Below the pieces are notes generated by a model. It ran no database searches, was not told the DNA's origin, and saw nothing but the letters and a program-made list of their open reading frames with translations. This document shows, piece after piece, positions 10,574 through 22,259 of a stretch of 64,000 nucleotides of DNA. Within the stretch, counting starts at the first letter, position 1. Each line of letters begins with the position of its first letter. The stretch lies in contig NC_063069.1 of NCBI RefSeq assembly GCF_022605165.1, positions 2,046,001-2,110,000 on the forward strand, given 5' to 3'. The stretch is from Purpureocillium takamizusanense. Taxonomy: Eukaryota > Ascomycota > Sordariomycetes > Hypocreales > Ophiocordycipitaceae. The position numbers and the translations under genes were made by a program.

Positions 10574-13500
10574 TCACTGCTGGTTTCGTGCCGATGATCT
10601 CGTAATGCGTGCGGGTCGAGCGGGCGTGCCATTTCCCGACATTCCCATCTTCGCCGCCACCTTGGCACTTCGCTGCTTTGTCGCAGTCGCAGAGGATTTA
10701 GTTGATGCCGCCGGCTTCGCGATGCCTGTATTTCCAATAGTGGCCTTAGCTTTGGAAGTTCTGCCTCTTTTGGGCTTCTCTGTCTTCTCCTCTTTGTGGG
10801 CGACCAAAGGCTCCTTCCAGCCAACATTCGTGCCTTTCTTAGAGGGCTTCTTCTTGTTGGACGTGTCTGCCGCGGCCACCTCCGTCTCGTCAGACTCAGA
10901 CGATTGTCTCGCCAGCACCTCAGAGGGATGTTCTGCATTTCCCTTATTCTTGCGCGTGTTCTCTCGAGTCTGCGACGATACGTCTGTCTGGGTTCGCTTC
11001 ACACCAGCACCACGACCGGCGCCTGAGCGCGCTCCAAGTTTAATAGCCGTTGGGATCGATGACTTGGGCGCACTGGCTGGTTGTTTCTGACTGCGCAATC
11101 GGGATGATCGTCTTGCCACCGGTGCTTCCTCTATCTCCGCCGCGTCCTGCTCGCCATCGGCGCCCTCAGCGAGTCGGTTGGCGGTCTTGTCATTTACTTC
11201 AAGTTTGGCCAACGTGTCGGTTCCGTCCATGAGACGATCGGTATCGGCATCAGATTCAAATTCTTTGTGACGGCGCGTTCGCTTGGAGAGGCGCCCAGCT
11301 CCCTTCTTAAGTGGAGTCGGATCTTGAGCCAACTCGTCTTCGTCAGCCTTACGTTTGGCCTTTTGCGGACTCTCCGTGTTGGGGCTCTTAGCCACCAAGG
11401 GTTGTCGCTTCGATGGCGGCGCAATGGGAGATCCCGTCTCTGTCGTGGAGAGCCGCTTAGGCTTCGCACGCATAATAAAGTCTCGCATGTAATCCCTCCC
11501 GGGGCTGTCAAATTCGACACGCTTCGTTTGCTGACTCTCCTGGCTTTGATCTTGCCCTGCAGTCGGCATGGAGGCCTTGGTCTTCGCCGAGCGCTGTCCA
11601 GAGCTGTCAAGTGGCGTGAATGTAGAGGTGTTTTGAATAGCGGCTGTGACTTGTGTCGTCTCCGCGACAGCTGAGTCCGATGCAAGCGCATCGGAACTCT
11701 TGGGTGCGTCGGGGTTGGAATGCAAGGCGGGGCTCTGTAGAGCAGGGAATAGACCAGGCGTTTGCGTAGCAGCACCGGGACTGGAAGCAAACGCAATTCC
11801 GGTCATCGTGGGAGTTTGCAAGAGTTGGGTAGTATTGGCTGAATGAAGATTCAACGACGTCACGTCGGGAGGGGTGTCCGCAGGAACGTCTGTCGGGGAC
11901 TCAAAGGCTGCAACAGCCAAAGTCTGGTCCTGCCCCGCGAAATCGGGATCGACAGTCGCCATGCGTTGTTTGCTTGCATCGTGAATAGATGCTGGATGCC
12001 AGAAAGGGGTTGCCGGCGACACTGCGCTTTGCGAGATCATCTGAGGAGCGGGAAACCTCACACGAGGTGAGGAGGATATCGCCGACGGCGTGACGGTAAA
12101 GCGACTTTCGTCATGTCTCTGGGTGTCGGCGAACTTCGACGCGTATTCGAGAGGTAGCTTAAACCGCACGAATAGTTTGCCCATCGCCTGTTCGATCATG
12201 ACCTTTGCCTGGCCACCGCACTTCTCCTCGGCCATCTTGGCCAAATAATCGACCGCCGATGCCGCGTCACCCCCGCGTTGGACTTCCCTGAAGATGTCAA
12301 GGTTCTGACGAGCGTCGACATTGAAGACGCCGCGGGACATCTTGGGCGTCTCTCGAATAGGAGCAGGAGGTCGGCCAGTCAACTTGCCCCAAGAGAGCGC
12401 CGGAGTTTCGACGCTGCTGCTGCTCATGTCCGGCGTGTTGGCCATGTCGGGAGTGTGCACACCCCCGCGCCGGCTGCCTCCAGCGGTGTCGGCACCAGGC
12501 GAAGCCGCGTCAGACGACAGCTTCGTGGGCGACAGAGACGGGCGCCCACCCGTCCAGCTCCGCTGGAGGCTGCGGAGCAGCGGCTCGCTCTTCCGGTGGC
12601 CCCTCTTGCTGGAACCGCCGCCACGCCGTGAGCCGCCTGAGGCGGCCAGGCTACCCGATGTGGGCAGCGCGGTGAACGAGGACGAGGTGCAACCGAAGTT
12701 GAACACCTCGCCCTCGCCGGCGTTGATCCCCCTGAGCGCCGAGGGAAGGGCCGGGGTTGGTGGAATCGAGTCCACCAAGCCCAAACCCGACTCTCGGCGC
12801 TCAGACAACCCCGTTTGGGGTGTCGAGGGATCCTGTCGGTTCCAACGAGAGGGCGTTGGGGCCACTGGCCGGTCTGGCGGCGATGGGAACGCGAACACCG
12901 ACGGGCTCGTGTCTTTCTCCCCTTTGGTGGGGGATTCCTCGCGGCGTGGCGACCCTGTTACAGCGGCGGTAGCCGCTGTCGCCTTCAGGGAAGGCGAGGT
13001 CGCCACGATTTTCCGCGGCACCGGGGTGTCGACAAATGGTGTCGACGGGGGTGAAGCCGACTTGGTCGGCGAGGGCTCTGTTCTCGGGCTTGACGCCGGC
13101 GGCAGAGGCACTATGGTGTCGCTCAGCCTTCGAGCCTTTATGGGGCTCGAAGGCTGAGGCTCCCGCTTCGTGGGAGACTTTGCGTCGGCGGGCTGCTCGG
13201 GGGGCCTCATGAGAGCCAAAGAGCTCTCAGGCTCTGTGACGTCCGCGATGTCGGACAGCTCGGGAATACCATGGTAGGCGATGAGCTTGCGCGGGTTCCG
13301 GCGCAGCTCCTGGAGGTTTGCCGAGACCTCTGCAATCGCAGCCGCTTTGAGGTTGACATGGCGGGTGTCAGACTGAATGGTGTGCAGGACAATATGCCAA
13401 ACTTGGTCGTAGCCACGAAGCCGATAACCACCAACGAGGCCGTGTTGTTCGATATGATAGTTGCGGTCAATGTGTCGCTTTGCTGGGGTAGAGGTGGTGG

Positions 13501-14206
13501 CACGCTTCTTGAGCTGCTCAATGTCTTGAAGGAGAATCTCGGGGTCCAGGGCGAGCATATGGTTAGCGAGATCCACTGATCCATTGTTAGCAAGGTTTTT
13601 GCGTGGAAAGCACATAGCAAACGTACCTTTGGCTTGCATAAAAGCATTGATTATTTCAGCCGTAGACTGAGGCGAGGCGTGAATCTCCATTTCGTTGGCA
13701 GAAGGTGTGTATTGATTCAGGCGCCGACGCTTCGCAGAGGGCAGTTCGAGCTTCGCATCCTGGATTAGAGGTTGTTGTCCTGTGAGGAGCTGTGCAGGTC
13801 GAGTCGTCGCGATGTATCGCGTTGGCATGCCAATCTTCTTCATGATGGTGAAGGGCTTGGCAGGAATACGAGATTCGGCGGGCACGCGAGTCCATGCGGG
13901 AGCACGATAGAGCGCATCTCTGAGGGCAAGGCAGGACGTCCAGCGGCTAAAGGGGAGGGTCAGTGACAGTACTTGATAACAGGGGGGGTTGCGACACGTA
14001 CATGGTTTGCGAAAGCGGCGCGCCGGTTGGAATCTGAGTGGTGGTTTGGTGTCCAGTGGCAGGAAAGAACCGAATGAAGAATGTGGGTAAAGGGGATCTA
14101 AAACATGACGCGTTAGCCATGCCGCATCTGCGAGGTTTCGTGGAGTTTCTTACATATTCGCGAGCGGCAGCCCGCCAGCAGCGGCCGGGCAGTCCGTCGC
14201 GTCCAT
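10574..14206 (-). CDS. Large disordered, probably nuclear protein, function unknown
   Basis: I join four exons: 14206-14154, 14097-14002, 13946-13627 and 13575-10574. The introns are 56, 55 and 51 bp with donors GTAAG, GTACG and GTACG. All junctions keep one frame and give 1156 residues. The N-terminal 200 residues look the most ordered: an aromatic stretch near 20-30, KRRR near 120, then residues with MLALDPEILLQDIEQLKKR and a GGYRLRGYDQVWHIVLHTIQSD segment. The remainder is rich in Ser, Pro, Thr and Lys, with many SP/TP sites and several basic clusters (for example SKRTRRHK) that would serve as nuclear localisation signals. I do not recognise a family. It shares an intergenic promoter region of about 1.1 kb with vps60. 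The last intron is a multiple of three and has no stop, so an unspliced reading adds 17 residues. The start at 14206 (MDATDC...) is inferred from the exon chain. A nuclear or chromatin role is inference from composition. Confidence 0.75.
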
Positions 14207-15271
14207 CGAACCGACGACAAAGTGGCCGTGGTTCAGATCGGTGGAAGATTGAGACGGTGAGCAGTTTGCATATAGTCGCAGCGGGGCAGAACTATGAGCG
14301 TAGAACTGGTTTGTTCGAGGGCATAAAGCGCGTCGAAAACGGGTGGAATGATGGCGGTCGTGAAGCGGGACCGAATGTCGCAAATGATTTGAGACGCGTG
14401 CAATCGCGGGCAAGATATTGCGGAGATATCGTCGAAGGATGTGCAAGGGTATGTATCACTTGAGTACGGTGAGTTGAGCTGTCGAATGCAGTACCAGAGC
14501 GCCGAAGACGAGAAACAACGCAAAAAGAAGCTGAAGGCACGCGCGTGTGGTGATGAGAGTTGCAAGAAACCCGTCTGAACGGGGCGGGAGAAACATTTGT
14601 TTACATCCTACCAGCTGCAGCCAGGCCAGGTACCTACGCGCTAAACCTAATTAGGTAATTGTCGCCAGCTGCTTGGCGACAATCTGTGAATCACTGGTTA
14701 TTTAGCAGCGGGACCCATGCTTCGATGCATTCATTCACTATTGTGGTCAATAGCTATTGTTGTTCGCCGTGCTCATACGTTTGGATGGTTTGCTTCTATG
14801 GTCGCAAATTTCATCATGCCATACCCGCACCATCAGGTATCAAGCGTCTGCACCAATTGACCTAGTGCTGTTGAATTACAGTCTTTAACGAACCTCAAGT
14901 CTGGCGTCAATACTATACCTAGCAGACACTAGAGATACCTACTTGCTATACATTGTACCCTGGCTTTGCGACCAGTTGTCTCCATTTACCAAGTTAGGAG
15001 TTATCTCCTTGTAGGCGCTTCGCATCTTCATCCGGGCGCGCTTGCAAGCATGTCGATGATGACTCATCATCTTGATGTGGGGGTTTGGCGCGCGACGGCT
15101 GGCTGCCCCTCCCTCCGCTGGTCTCAAGACTGGAGCCTCCAGCGCCAACGTCATCCCTCAGCCTTTATTACTTTGACCGCGCAGCAACAGACCACACCTT
15201 TTCGCAGCCCTCGTACTTCCCGCCACCACTGAACCCCCTGACGAGAAACAATTCCTGCGTATCCATTCACC
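14207..15271. promoter_or_regulatory. Divergent promoter region, unknown gene / vps60
   Basis: This 1.07-kb stretch separates two start codons pointing away from each other, so it must carry both promoters and leaders. The part just before vps60 (about 15150-15270) is CA/CT-rich, as fungal leaders usually are. I could not pick a TATA box with confidence. Confidence 0.5.
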
Positions 15272-15910
15272 ATGAACCGTCTCTTTGGTGCCAAGCCCGC
15301 GGGGCCCAAGCCGACGCTCGGGGGAGCCATCACCAACATCGACACACGCATCGCCTCCATCGACACGAAGCTCAAGGCGCTCAACGGCGAGCTCTCCGCC
15401 TACCAGGAGAAGCTCTCCAAAATGCGCGAAGGCCCGGGAAAGTCCGCCATCAAACAAAAGGCCCTCAAAGTGCTGCAACGGCGCAAAGCATACGAGGCGG
15501 AGAAGGACAAGCTCGAGTCGCAAGTCTGGAACATGGAGCAGGCGCAGAGCATGCAGGACAACCTCAAGAATGTCATGACTCAGGTCGACGCCATGAAGAC
15601 GACAAATAAAGAGCTACGCAAGCAGTATGGCAAGATAGACATCGACAAGATCGAGCGCCTGCAGGACGAAATGGCCGATCTCATGGACGTCGGCAATGAG
15701 ATCCAAGAAAGCTTGGCCCGCAGCTACGACATCCCCGACGAGGTTGACGAGACGGAGCTCGACGCTGAGCTCGAGGCCCTGGGCATGGAACAGGAGCTCG
15801 AGCTGGAGATGGGCGGCGCCGTCCCAGGGTTCCTACAAGATGAGGTGCTTCCCGAGTTTGTCGACGAGCCTCCGCAAATGGAGGATAAGGTCAAGCAGGC
15901 GGCTGGATAG
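15272..15910 (+). CDS. vps60: ESCRT-III subunit Vps60 (CHMP5 family)
   Basis: This 212-residue protein matches the Snf7/Vps60 family along its whole length, with no intron. It opens with the diagnostic MNRLFGAKPAGPKPTL and a helical hairpin (TNIDTRIASIDTKL...), and has a basic first half (AIKQKALKVLQRRK). Then come the helix with MEQAQSMQDNLKNVMTQVDAMK and an acidic second half (DEMADLMDVGNEIQESL, DEVDETELDAELEALG). Residues about 10-170 form the ESCRT-III core. The acidic tail ends PGFLQDEVLPEFVDEPP. Known family role: it polymerises on endosome membranes, binds Vta1, and so modulates Vps4 disassembly of ESCRT-III during multivesicular-body sorting. The length is close to that of family members, and nothing looks damaged. 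Confidence 0.95.
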   Translation: MNRLFGAKPAGPKPTLGGAITNIDTRIASIDTKLKALNGELSAYQEKLSKMREGPGKSAIKQKALKVLQRRKAYEAEKDKLESQVWNMEQAQSMQDNLKNVMTQVDAMKTTNKELRKQYGKIDIDKIERLQDEMADLMDVGNEIQESLARSYDIPDEVDETELDAELEALGMEQELELEMGGAVPGFLQDEVLPEFVDEPPQMEDKVKQAAG

Positions 15911-17139
15911 TCCACACTGCAAGATCGATAAATGTCCTTGTCATTTAGGCGTGCTTTGGTCGGAGCACACTTCAATACCACGAGTGCAAGTCTGCCCCTG
16001 GTGGTCTGCATAACTTTGTACAAGCCTTGTGAATAACACTGGCATTCACGGGATCCTGTTGCACTACCAGCCGCGCAGCCGAAATGCTCTTACTGCTCAG
16101 CCCTTTGGGCAATGGCTCGTACTCGCTGACTTTTGTTGGCTTTGGCCACGGCTTCCGCCCCCAACCAAGCCGCGTATGCCAACCGTCGCGATCAATGGCT
16201 TGCAAGTCATACATGTCTGACACTCGCGGTATGAAACCCATATCGCCGGTCCACGTCTTGCATGTCGAGAATCCCGTACTAGTCAGACACGGCTTAAGCG
16301 AGAGCTATTCATAGTTGAAGGTAAGTATTAGAGGGTAATAGAAACAGGGCTTGCGCCTCTGTAGATTGTTGAGATCAGAGTGGTGCTGCATATACGAATG
16401 CTGCTCTCGCCGGCACAACTTATACCGTTCAGGGATGTCTCATGCAACACAACACGGCGATGCCCGTCGGCTAGCTGTCTCTAGCAATTAGTGAACTATC
16501 CTGGACAATTGCTTACTTGGTGCCGCGGGATGCTGACCATATTGGTGGACAGCGCGTCCACTGTCCACCACTGCGGAGCGTCTCATCAACTTCGGGCCAG
16601 AGCGTGGACTTTACGCCTCGCACTAATTGTCTCCTACCCGCGCAGAAGTCAGTCTTTCAGCTACCAACAATAAATGATAGTTCAAAGCGCATGGTACCCC
16701 TGACTCATTTAGTCCCCAGTTTCTGTAGAATGGCCCCCCGCCCATCGATCTTGGGCGGACCAAAGCTAATGAACACTATCAGACAACAATCACCCGCTGG
16801 GGGAGGGAAGGGCGCCGAGGCGTTCACAGTTATCATGGCTGGTGACACTCACACGTAAAGCAGAATACTACTGTCTTTTGAAACGTATACGGGAGTCGCT
16901 TTATGCCGATGAATGCATTGCGGCCAATACAATCCGTCACTACAGTGTACATGCAAGACAAGGCTCCCTGAGTGCACTATGGCTAAAGTATTGCCCCATT
17001 CGAACACTTCACGCTCCAAAGTAATGACGGCCCAAGCTCCACTACGAATGCAGCTGCTCGTTAGACTGTCCACGATAAATGCATTCGTAAAGTCATGTGT
17101 CGCCACCAGCGCCAAAGCCCGGCATCATGGCGTCGCTGG
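15911..17139. other. Convergent intergenic region
   Basis: This lies between the stop codons of vps60 and the F-box/WD-40 gene. The open frames are short and unrecognisable. It should contain both 3' untranslated regions, and I saw nothing else. Confidence 0.5.
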
Positions 17140-20100
17140 TTAGTCGACCGTCGCGAAGAATCGCGCTGCTTCTTCCAGTGCAGGATCCCCGTTGCAGAAG
17201 TCCCAACCCACGATGACCGGTGCTTGGCTGCAGCACACAATCTTGCGTGCGTCGAATTGCAATTTGAACACGCGTGCTGGAGCGACTTCAGCAGCAGCGA
17301 TATGCGGGTGATGGTGTATAGGCTGCGCGTTGGCTACGCCCAGCGCCGTCGGTGGCGGCGGCGGCGGCGGCGGCAGAGCTTGTCCCGTGTGTGACACACC
17401 GGCAGGCTGAGGCCCAGCGGGAGCTCGGCCAAGGGGTTGAAGAATTCGGCCCGTCCATCCGTCCAATGTAGAGTATCCTGGTTGGGGCGGAACCGGCATT
17501 GGGCCACTGCCACCTTGTTGCTCGCTGGCATTGCTTCCGTCGTTGGACGGCCCGGCGGTAAGAACATTGGCAAAGAGACGTTGCTGGGCGGGCGGCTCAG
17601 GCCCGCGGCGTTGCCTCTCCGATTGGCCATTCTGTATGCTGAGCAGCGCTGTCGTCACAGCCTGCCTGAGCTGCGCCCTGGCAAATGGTGACGGCTCGCG
17701 CTCGATGGCACGTTGCAGGTATGTGTGGTAAGCCAACATCACCGGGTATTCTGCAAGTGCTTGCTGCAGTGCTGCGGCTCCCAACGGAACCACGTGGTCG
17801 ATCAGGCCCATACACAAACCAACCTGTCTCTGCACGTCGCCAAACCTCGCAAGGATGGATGCTTTCAAAGTACTCGCTCCGTACCCCAGACTGTGTGGTT
17901 GTCCTCCGGCTGGGCGTGACGAAGAGGACGAGCCGCGGGCCATGGTCGCTGCGTGGACGGGGACGCTGGTCGTCTGACCAAGCGCCGGCGTGGACATTGG
18001 CGCGGGCTGCGACGACATATGCCGCTGGGCCGCGAGGGCGGCCTCTTCCTGGCGTAGGTGATGCGCAGGTTTCCAAACTCCTTCTTTGTCGCGTCTCCAG
18101 ATGATGATGCTTTGATCATAGGAGCCAGACACGATGCGCCCATACTTTCTCCCGCCACCACCACCCGGTGGCACCTTGGCACCAAAGGCTTGGATCTCCG
18201 TTGGCCGAGAGCTGCCAGCGTTGGCTCTTCTCGTGCGCCGGCTCCTGCGGTCGTTTTCATGGCTGACCTCGCCAGCCTCAACTGCCCTAAAGTACTCAGC
18301 ATCAACAGCCCGAGCCTCCGCCTCGTCCTGTTCCTTGCTGTACGGCAGGTCGCCGAAGCCAGCCTGGACCGTCCGCACCAGATGAGCATGTCCACGGAGC
18401 TGAGCCACTTTCAGCCCCGTCGGCGCATCAAATATACAAACCTCATAGTCGCTACTGCCACTGACAATTCTGCGTTCATCAAACTCAACGCACGCGATTC
18501 CTTTGTCGTGCGCGGGGATGGTCATGGTGCAGACCTGGTCAGGCCAGTTCCAAACCTTGATGTGCCTGTCACCAGAGACGGAGACAATTGTCCTCCCGCG
18601 GACCTGGATGGCGTTGACTGCTGCTCCATGGCCCTCGAGACGGCCAATCAGCGTGAAAGGCTCTTTAACGGGCAGTTCTTGCGCAAGGTCGGGCTCAAAA
18701 CCGTAGCGTTTGATATTCGTCGCGACGGGGATTACCGGGTCATCAGGCATGACATAGCCGAGGTCTCCATATCTTAGGGGTTTCCGGTTGAAGATTTTTA
18801 TGGTCTTATCCTTGGAAGAGGTAACCAGGATGCGTGTGTCAAACCTGACGTTGAGGACAGACTCGCGATGTGCCTTGGTTATCTTCTGAATCAGCTCGCC
18901 GGTGGAGAATTTCCATATGAAAACATTGGAGTCGCTGCTCCCAGAGACCAAGATATCCTCCTCGGGGCTGGCATCGAACTGCAGGCAAAGTACAGACCCG
19001 CGGTGTCCAACCAAAGGTTCGCGGACGAGGCGTCGCGTATGCATGTTCCATATGCGCATTGTCTGGTCCCGACTACCACTGACGAGATAGTTTGCATCGA
19101 ATTGTAGTGTGTAGACACATTCTTGATGCCCCTCCTCTGGATGCATAGGGTGTGGCAGCTGAAAAGTTGTGTACTTCCCAAGCTCCCAATTCGATTCTAG
19201 TCGCCGTCTCATGTTGTAAAGGTACTTCCAATTCATTCGGTAACGGGTACTTGAAAGATCCCAGGCCCATAACCTGGATCGAACGAGAGATCCCGGGTCG
19301 TCAAGTGATACCAGAGGGGGTAATGATGGTTCCGGGGAGCCACCAGGCTCCTTCCGCTTTGGACGCACAACATGGTCTTCGAACCCAGAAGTCCTGTCCA
19401 CACCTTTACCCTTTGCCGACGACGAACCGCCTCCTGCATCACTAGACTCCTCCGCCAGCGCGGCTGCCCGGTTTGACGGAAATGAAGACATTGGGGGTGA
19501 CCCGAAGATACTATTGTCAAACGCGACTTCATTCCCGACGGGCGGCAGGATGCGGTCATTATCAGTCATCTCCAAGTCTTCATCGTCGTCGAGAGCGCGG
19601 ATCTTGCTAGCGCGTCCGCCTTGGTCCTGAAGCCGGTTCAAGTGACTAATAGAGCTGTTCAAACTGGCATTGACCCGCGCCTCCCAGGCCTCGATTTCGG
19701 AGGTGATTGCTTTCCAGCCCTCGAGGTAATACAACGTCTCCCAAAGCTTGCGATCTAGGGAGAGGTCATACCACGCACGACACGTCTTCATCACGCTGAC
19801 GAGTGATGCGGGATCCAGGTATCCCAGCACTTTCAAGCATATCTCGGCCGGCAGATATTGGATGAAGTCGATGTACAGGCGGGGGTTGAGGCGCTGTACG
19901 ATTTCGGCGATGGCAGACGTCGGTAGTTGGTCGAGGAGAACCATGGTCAATTCTGAGGGCAGCAACGTCAGTGAGGGGGGCCAAGTGGTTTGTTATATTC
20001 TCAACACGAACCGGTCTTGATTGAAGTCGGCAGGGCCGACGCGTTGTTGGCGAGCCATGACGGCAAGTCTGCAGGCGATCTCAGGGCAGAGATAGCGGTC

Positions 20101-20213
20101 GAGGGCCCTTGACTGGATGTCGGATTCAAAGGATCTTCCGAGTAACCTTCGTCGGTCTGATGCACTGGCGAGAACGGGTCCATGGCAGTCGGCAGGTGGT
20201 CGCTTTTAGCCAT
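17140..20213 (-). CDS. F-box/WD-40 protein, FWD-1-like SCF ubiquitin-ligase receptor
   Basis: Two exons (20213-20012 and 19952-17140) are joined across a 59-bp intron with a GTTCGT donor and CAG acceptor, giving 1004 residues. The first exon encodes about 67 polar residues. An F-box lies near residues 96-145 (FIQYLPAEICLKVLGYLDP, then TCRAWYDLSLDRKLWETLYY). A linker with acidic and Ser-rich stretches follows. WD-40 repeats begin near 340, with clear blades containing GSRDQTMRIWN, GSSDSNVFIWKF, SSKDKTIKIFN, VSGDRHIKVWNW, GSSDYEVCIFD and GSYDQSIIIWRRD. A last blade (FKLQFDARKIV...GWDF) comes only at the extreme C-terminus, after a long low-complexity insertion. F-box/WD-40 proteins bind Skp1 and present phosphorylated substrates to the SCF ligase. 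The size and layout fit Neurospora FWD-1, the factor that degrades the clock protein FRQ. The exact orthology is inference; the general class is secure. Confidence 0.88.
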
Positions 20214-21527
20214 GTTGGCCTCGCTGCGCCGCTGTACTGTCGCGCGGGCAGCGCTGGAAAATTTGGTCTTCTGAAGCGCGATATCGCAGCAGCCAGTCCA
20301 GACCTGCGCTGACGAATGCTCGTTGGGGTCGCGGCCCATGCAAAGCCAGTCAGACACAACCGCTCCACGGCTCGAGGTACTCGAAGGAGGCTGACAATGT
20401 GCTCCCGCAGCTGACTGGCCTTGCGGGTACACACGTGCAGCGCTCAGGTGGCGCGACCAGGGTCGACGTATTCGCCCAGACTGTTGTTCTGATGTCCTCG
20501 CCGGACAGGCGTGTGTCGTGAACAAGGGGCGTAGATGCCGTCGTCTGGATCTGTAGGTATGTTGTGACGATGCAGGGCTGGCCGGGCGGGCAAGTGGTGG
20601 GAACGGGGAGATGGGGTCCTTGACTGCAGGTTGGTGGAGCGCCGTGGCTGACGGGCGACGGAAGACCAAGCTAAAGGCGGCCGGCCCAGCCACGAAGGGT
20701 TGGTTGATCAAGCTGCTGGGCTGAAGTGCCAATGGGTAGGTGGGATCCTCCTGGGGGGGTCCACACGCCCCCGCTCAGAGTCCCTCGCCTCAGGCCTTGC
20801 CTGCCATCCAAGGAAGGCCCCATCGCTCAGCTGGGTTGAACCAGCTGTCAGGCATCACACGAGCACGGGGGCGGCACTGTTCCAACTCGATGCCGGCAAG
20901 CTGTCACGGACACTGTTCTCCGCAGCACGAAGCGTCTCCGACAAGCACAGGACGCGGCAGGCGACGTACTTGCCGAGCTACGGAGGGCCGTGACTAGCAG
21001 CTCGGCACAGCCCGTCCTTTGCGGACTGACTAGCTGAGCGGCATACATTCGTTGGATGGGGCAAAGTGCCGTCTCGAGGCTTGGGGCACGTCCCAGCCAG
21101 GAGGTTCCCCTGGCACGCCCGAGCTAAGAACGTGCCTTGGAATCGTTGCTCCCATCGACTACGGTATCATCTCCTTCGCAGCCAGCCGAATCCCCCTTCT
21201 TCTTCTCGTCATCCGGCTTGTCGGCGAGGCCTGCTCCGAGCAAGCCGCCTTCGGTCACAGACCCTTGTATGTGTGTGACGCGACCATTGTGACTTTTTGT
21301 CGACTCAAGGCGCTTACGACTCAGGCTGGGCACCCCATGACAGCGCGCGACCTGGTCAGCCTCATGGATGCGGTTCACTTCTACTACAGAACGTCAAGGA
21401 GAACGTACTTGCATGTTGATACAAGATGTCACTTCAGGATAATGCCATCTGTGAGATTCCCTTTCCGCTGGCTCACGTGGCGCCTCCAAAGTGCTTCATG
21501 ACCCGTTGCCTCCTAACGAAGAACAAG

Positions 21528-21538
21528 GTACTTCGTAC
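21528..21538. repeat. Dispersed near-palindrome GTACTTCGTAC
   Basis: Exact copy of the 11-bp intergenic motif described at 8368. Confidence 0.7.
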
Positions 21539-22248
21539 ATGACGCTCAGTAGCCTTGCACGTCGTCACAGCCTCTCCTCTGGCGCCGTTGTTGGGGAACG
21601 CTCGCTGTCTGCCGTAGCAGTCTTCAAGGCGCTCTTCAACGAGAAGCCCAGCTCCAACGCCACGTACTTCTCTTTATAGACCCAGGCTTGTGCAGATGTT
21701 GGCACCCCTGCAGCAGAGCAAAGCAAGGCAATGTCATTTGGGACGAGGGCGCTGGCACGGGGTGCACGCGCGTGACACACTCCGGACCCAATGAGGTTGG
21801 CGGGATGTGGATCTACGATCATGGCAAGCTCCCAAGCCGCCCATCATCAACGAAATCGGACAAGGACTGGCTGCCGCTTACAGTTTGGCACCACGGCCAG
21901 CGAGCACGTATCTTGGTGGCATCAGTAGACGCGCGCCAATTGTTGGCACGTTGATGTGATGCAGTGCAGAGTGGGCGCCTTGTGTTATGACGGCGAATCA
22001 CTCTCAACGCAGCATACCGCGCTTCGCAGGGACAACAAGACTGACAAGGAGATGACTCGGACGGCCTGCGTGGCTTTGTCTCTATAGTGAAGTCCCAGGT
22101 AGAAACGACCTACCCTACGAAGTCTCCGACTACGCGCTGCTCGAGCATGTAAATACAGGTACCGAGGTACCAAGTAAACCATAGGAAGGCTGATAACTAT
22201 AGGGTAAACATACTTATCTGCTCACACCTGCGTATCCTCCGCAACTGC

Positions 22249-22259
22249 GTACGAAGTAC
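22249..22259. repeat. Dispersed near-palindrome GTACGAAGTAC
   Basis: Exact copy of the 11-bp motif. It is followed at once by GTACAGTATAC, so GTAC-rich sequence is clustered here. Confidence 0.7.

Noticed and set aside
10326..13157. Plus-strand frames of 254 and 278 codons
   Set aside because: They lie mostly antisense to the large minus-strand gene and have no domain. They are composition shadows.
21124..21822. Two minus-strand frames that look slightly protein-like
   Set aside because: I could not join them with plausible splice sites, and neither has a recognisable family.
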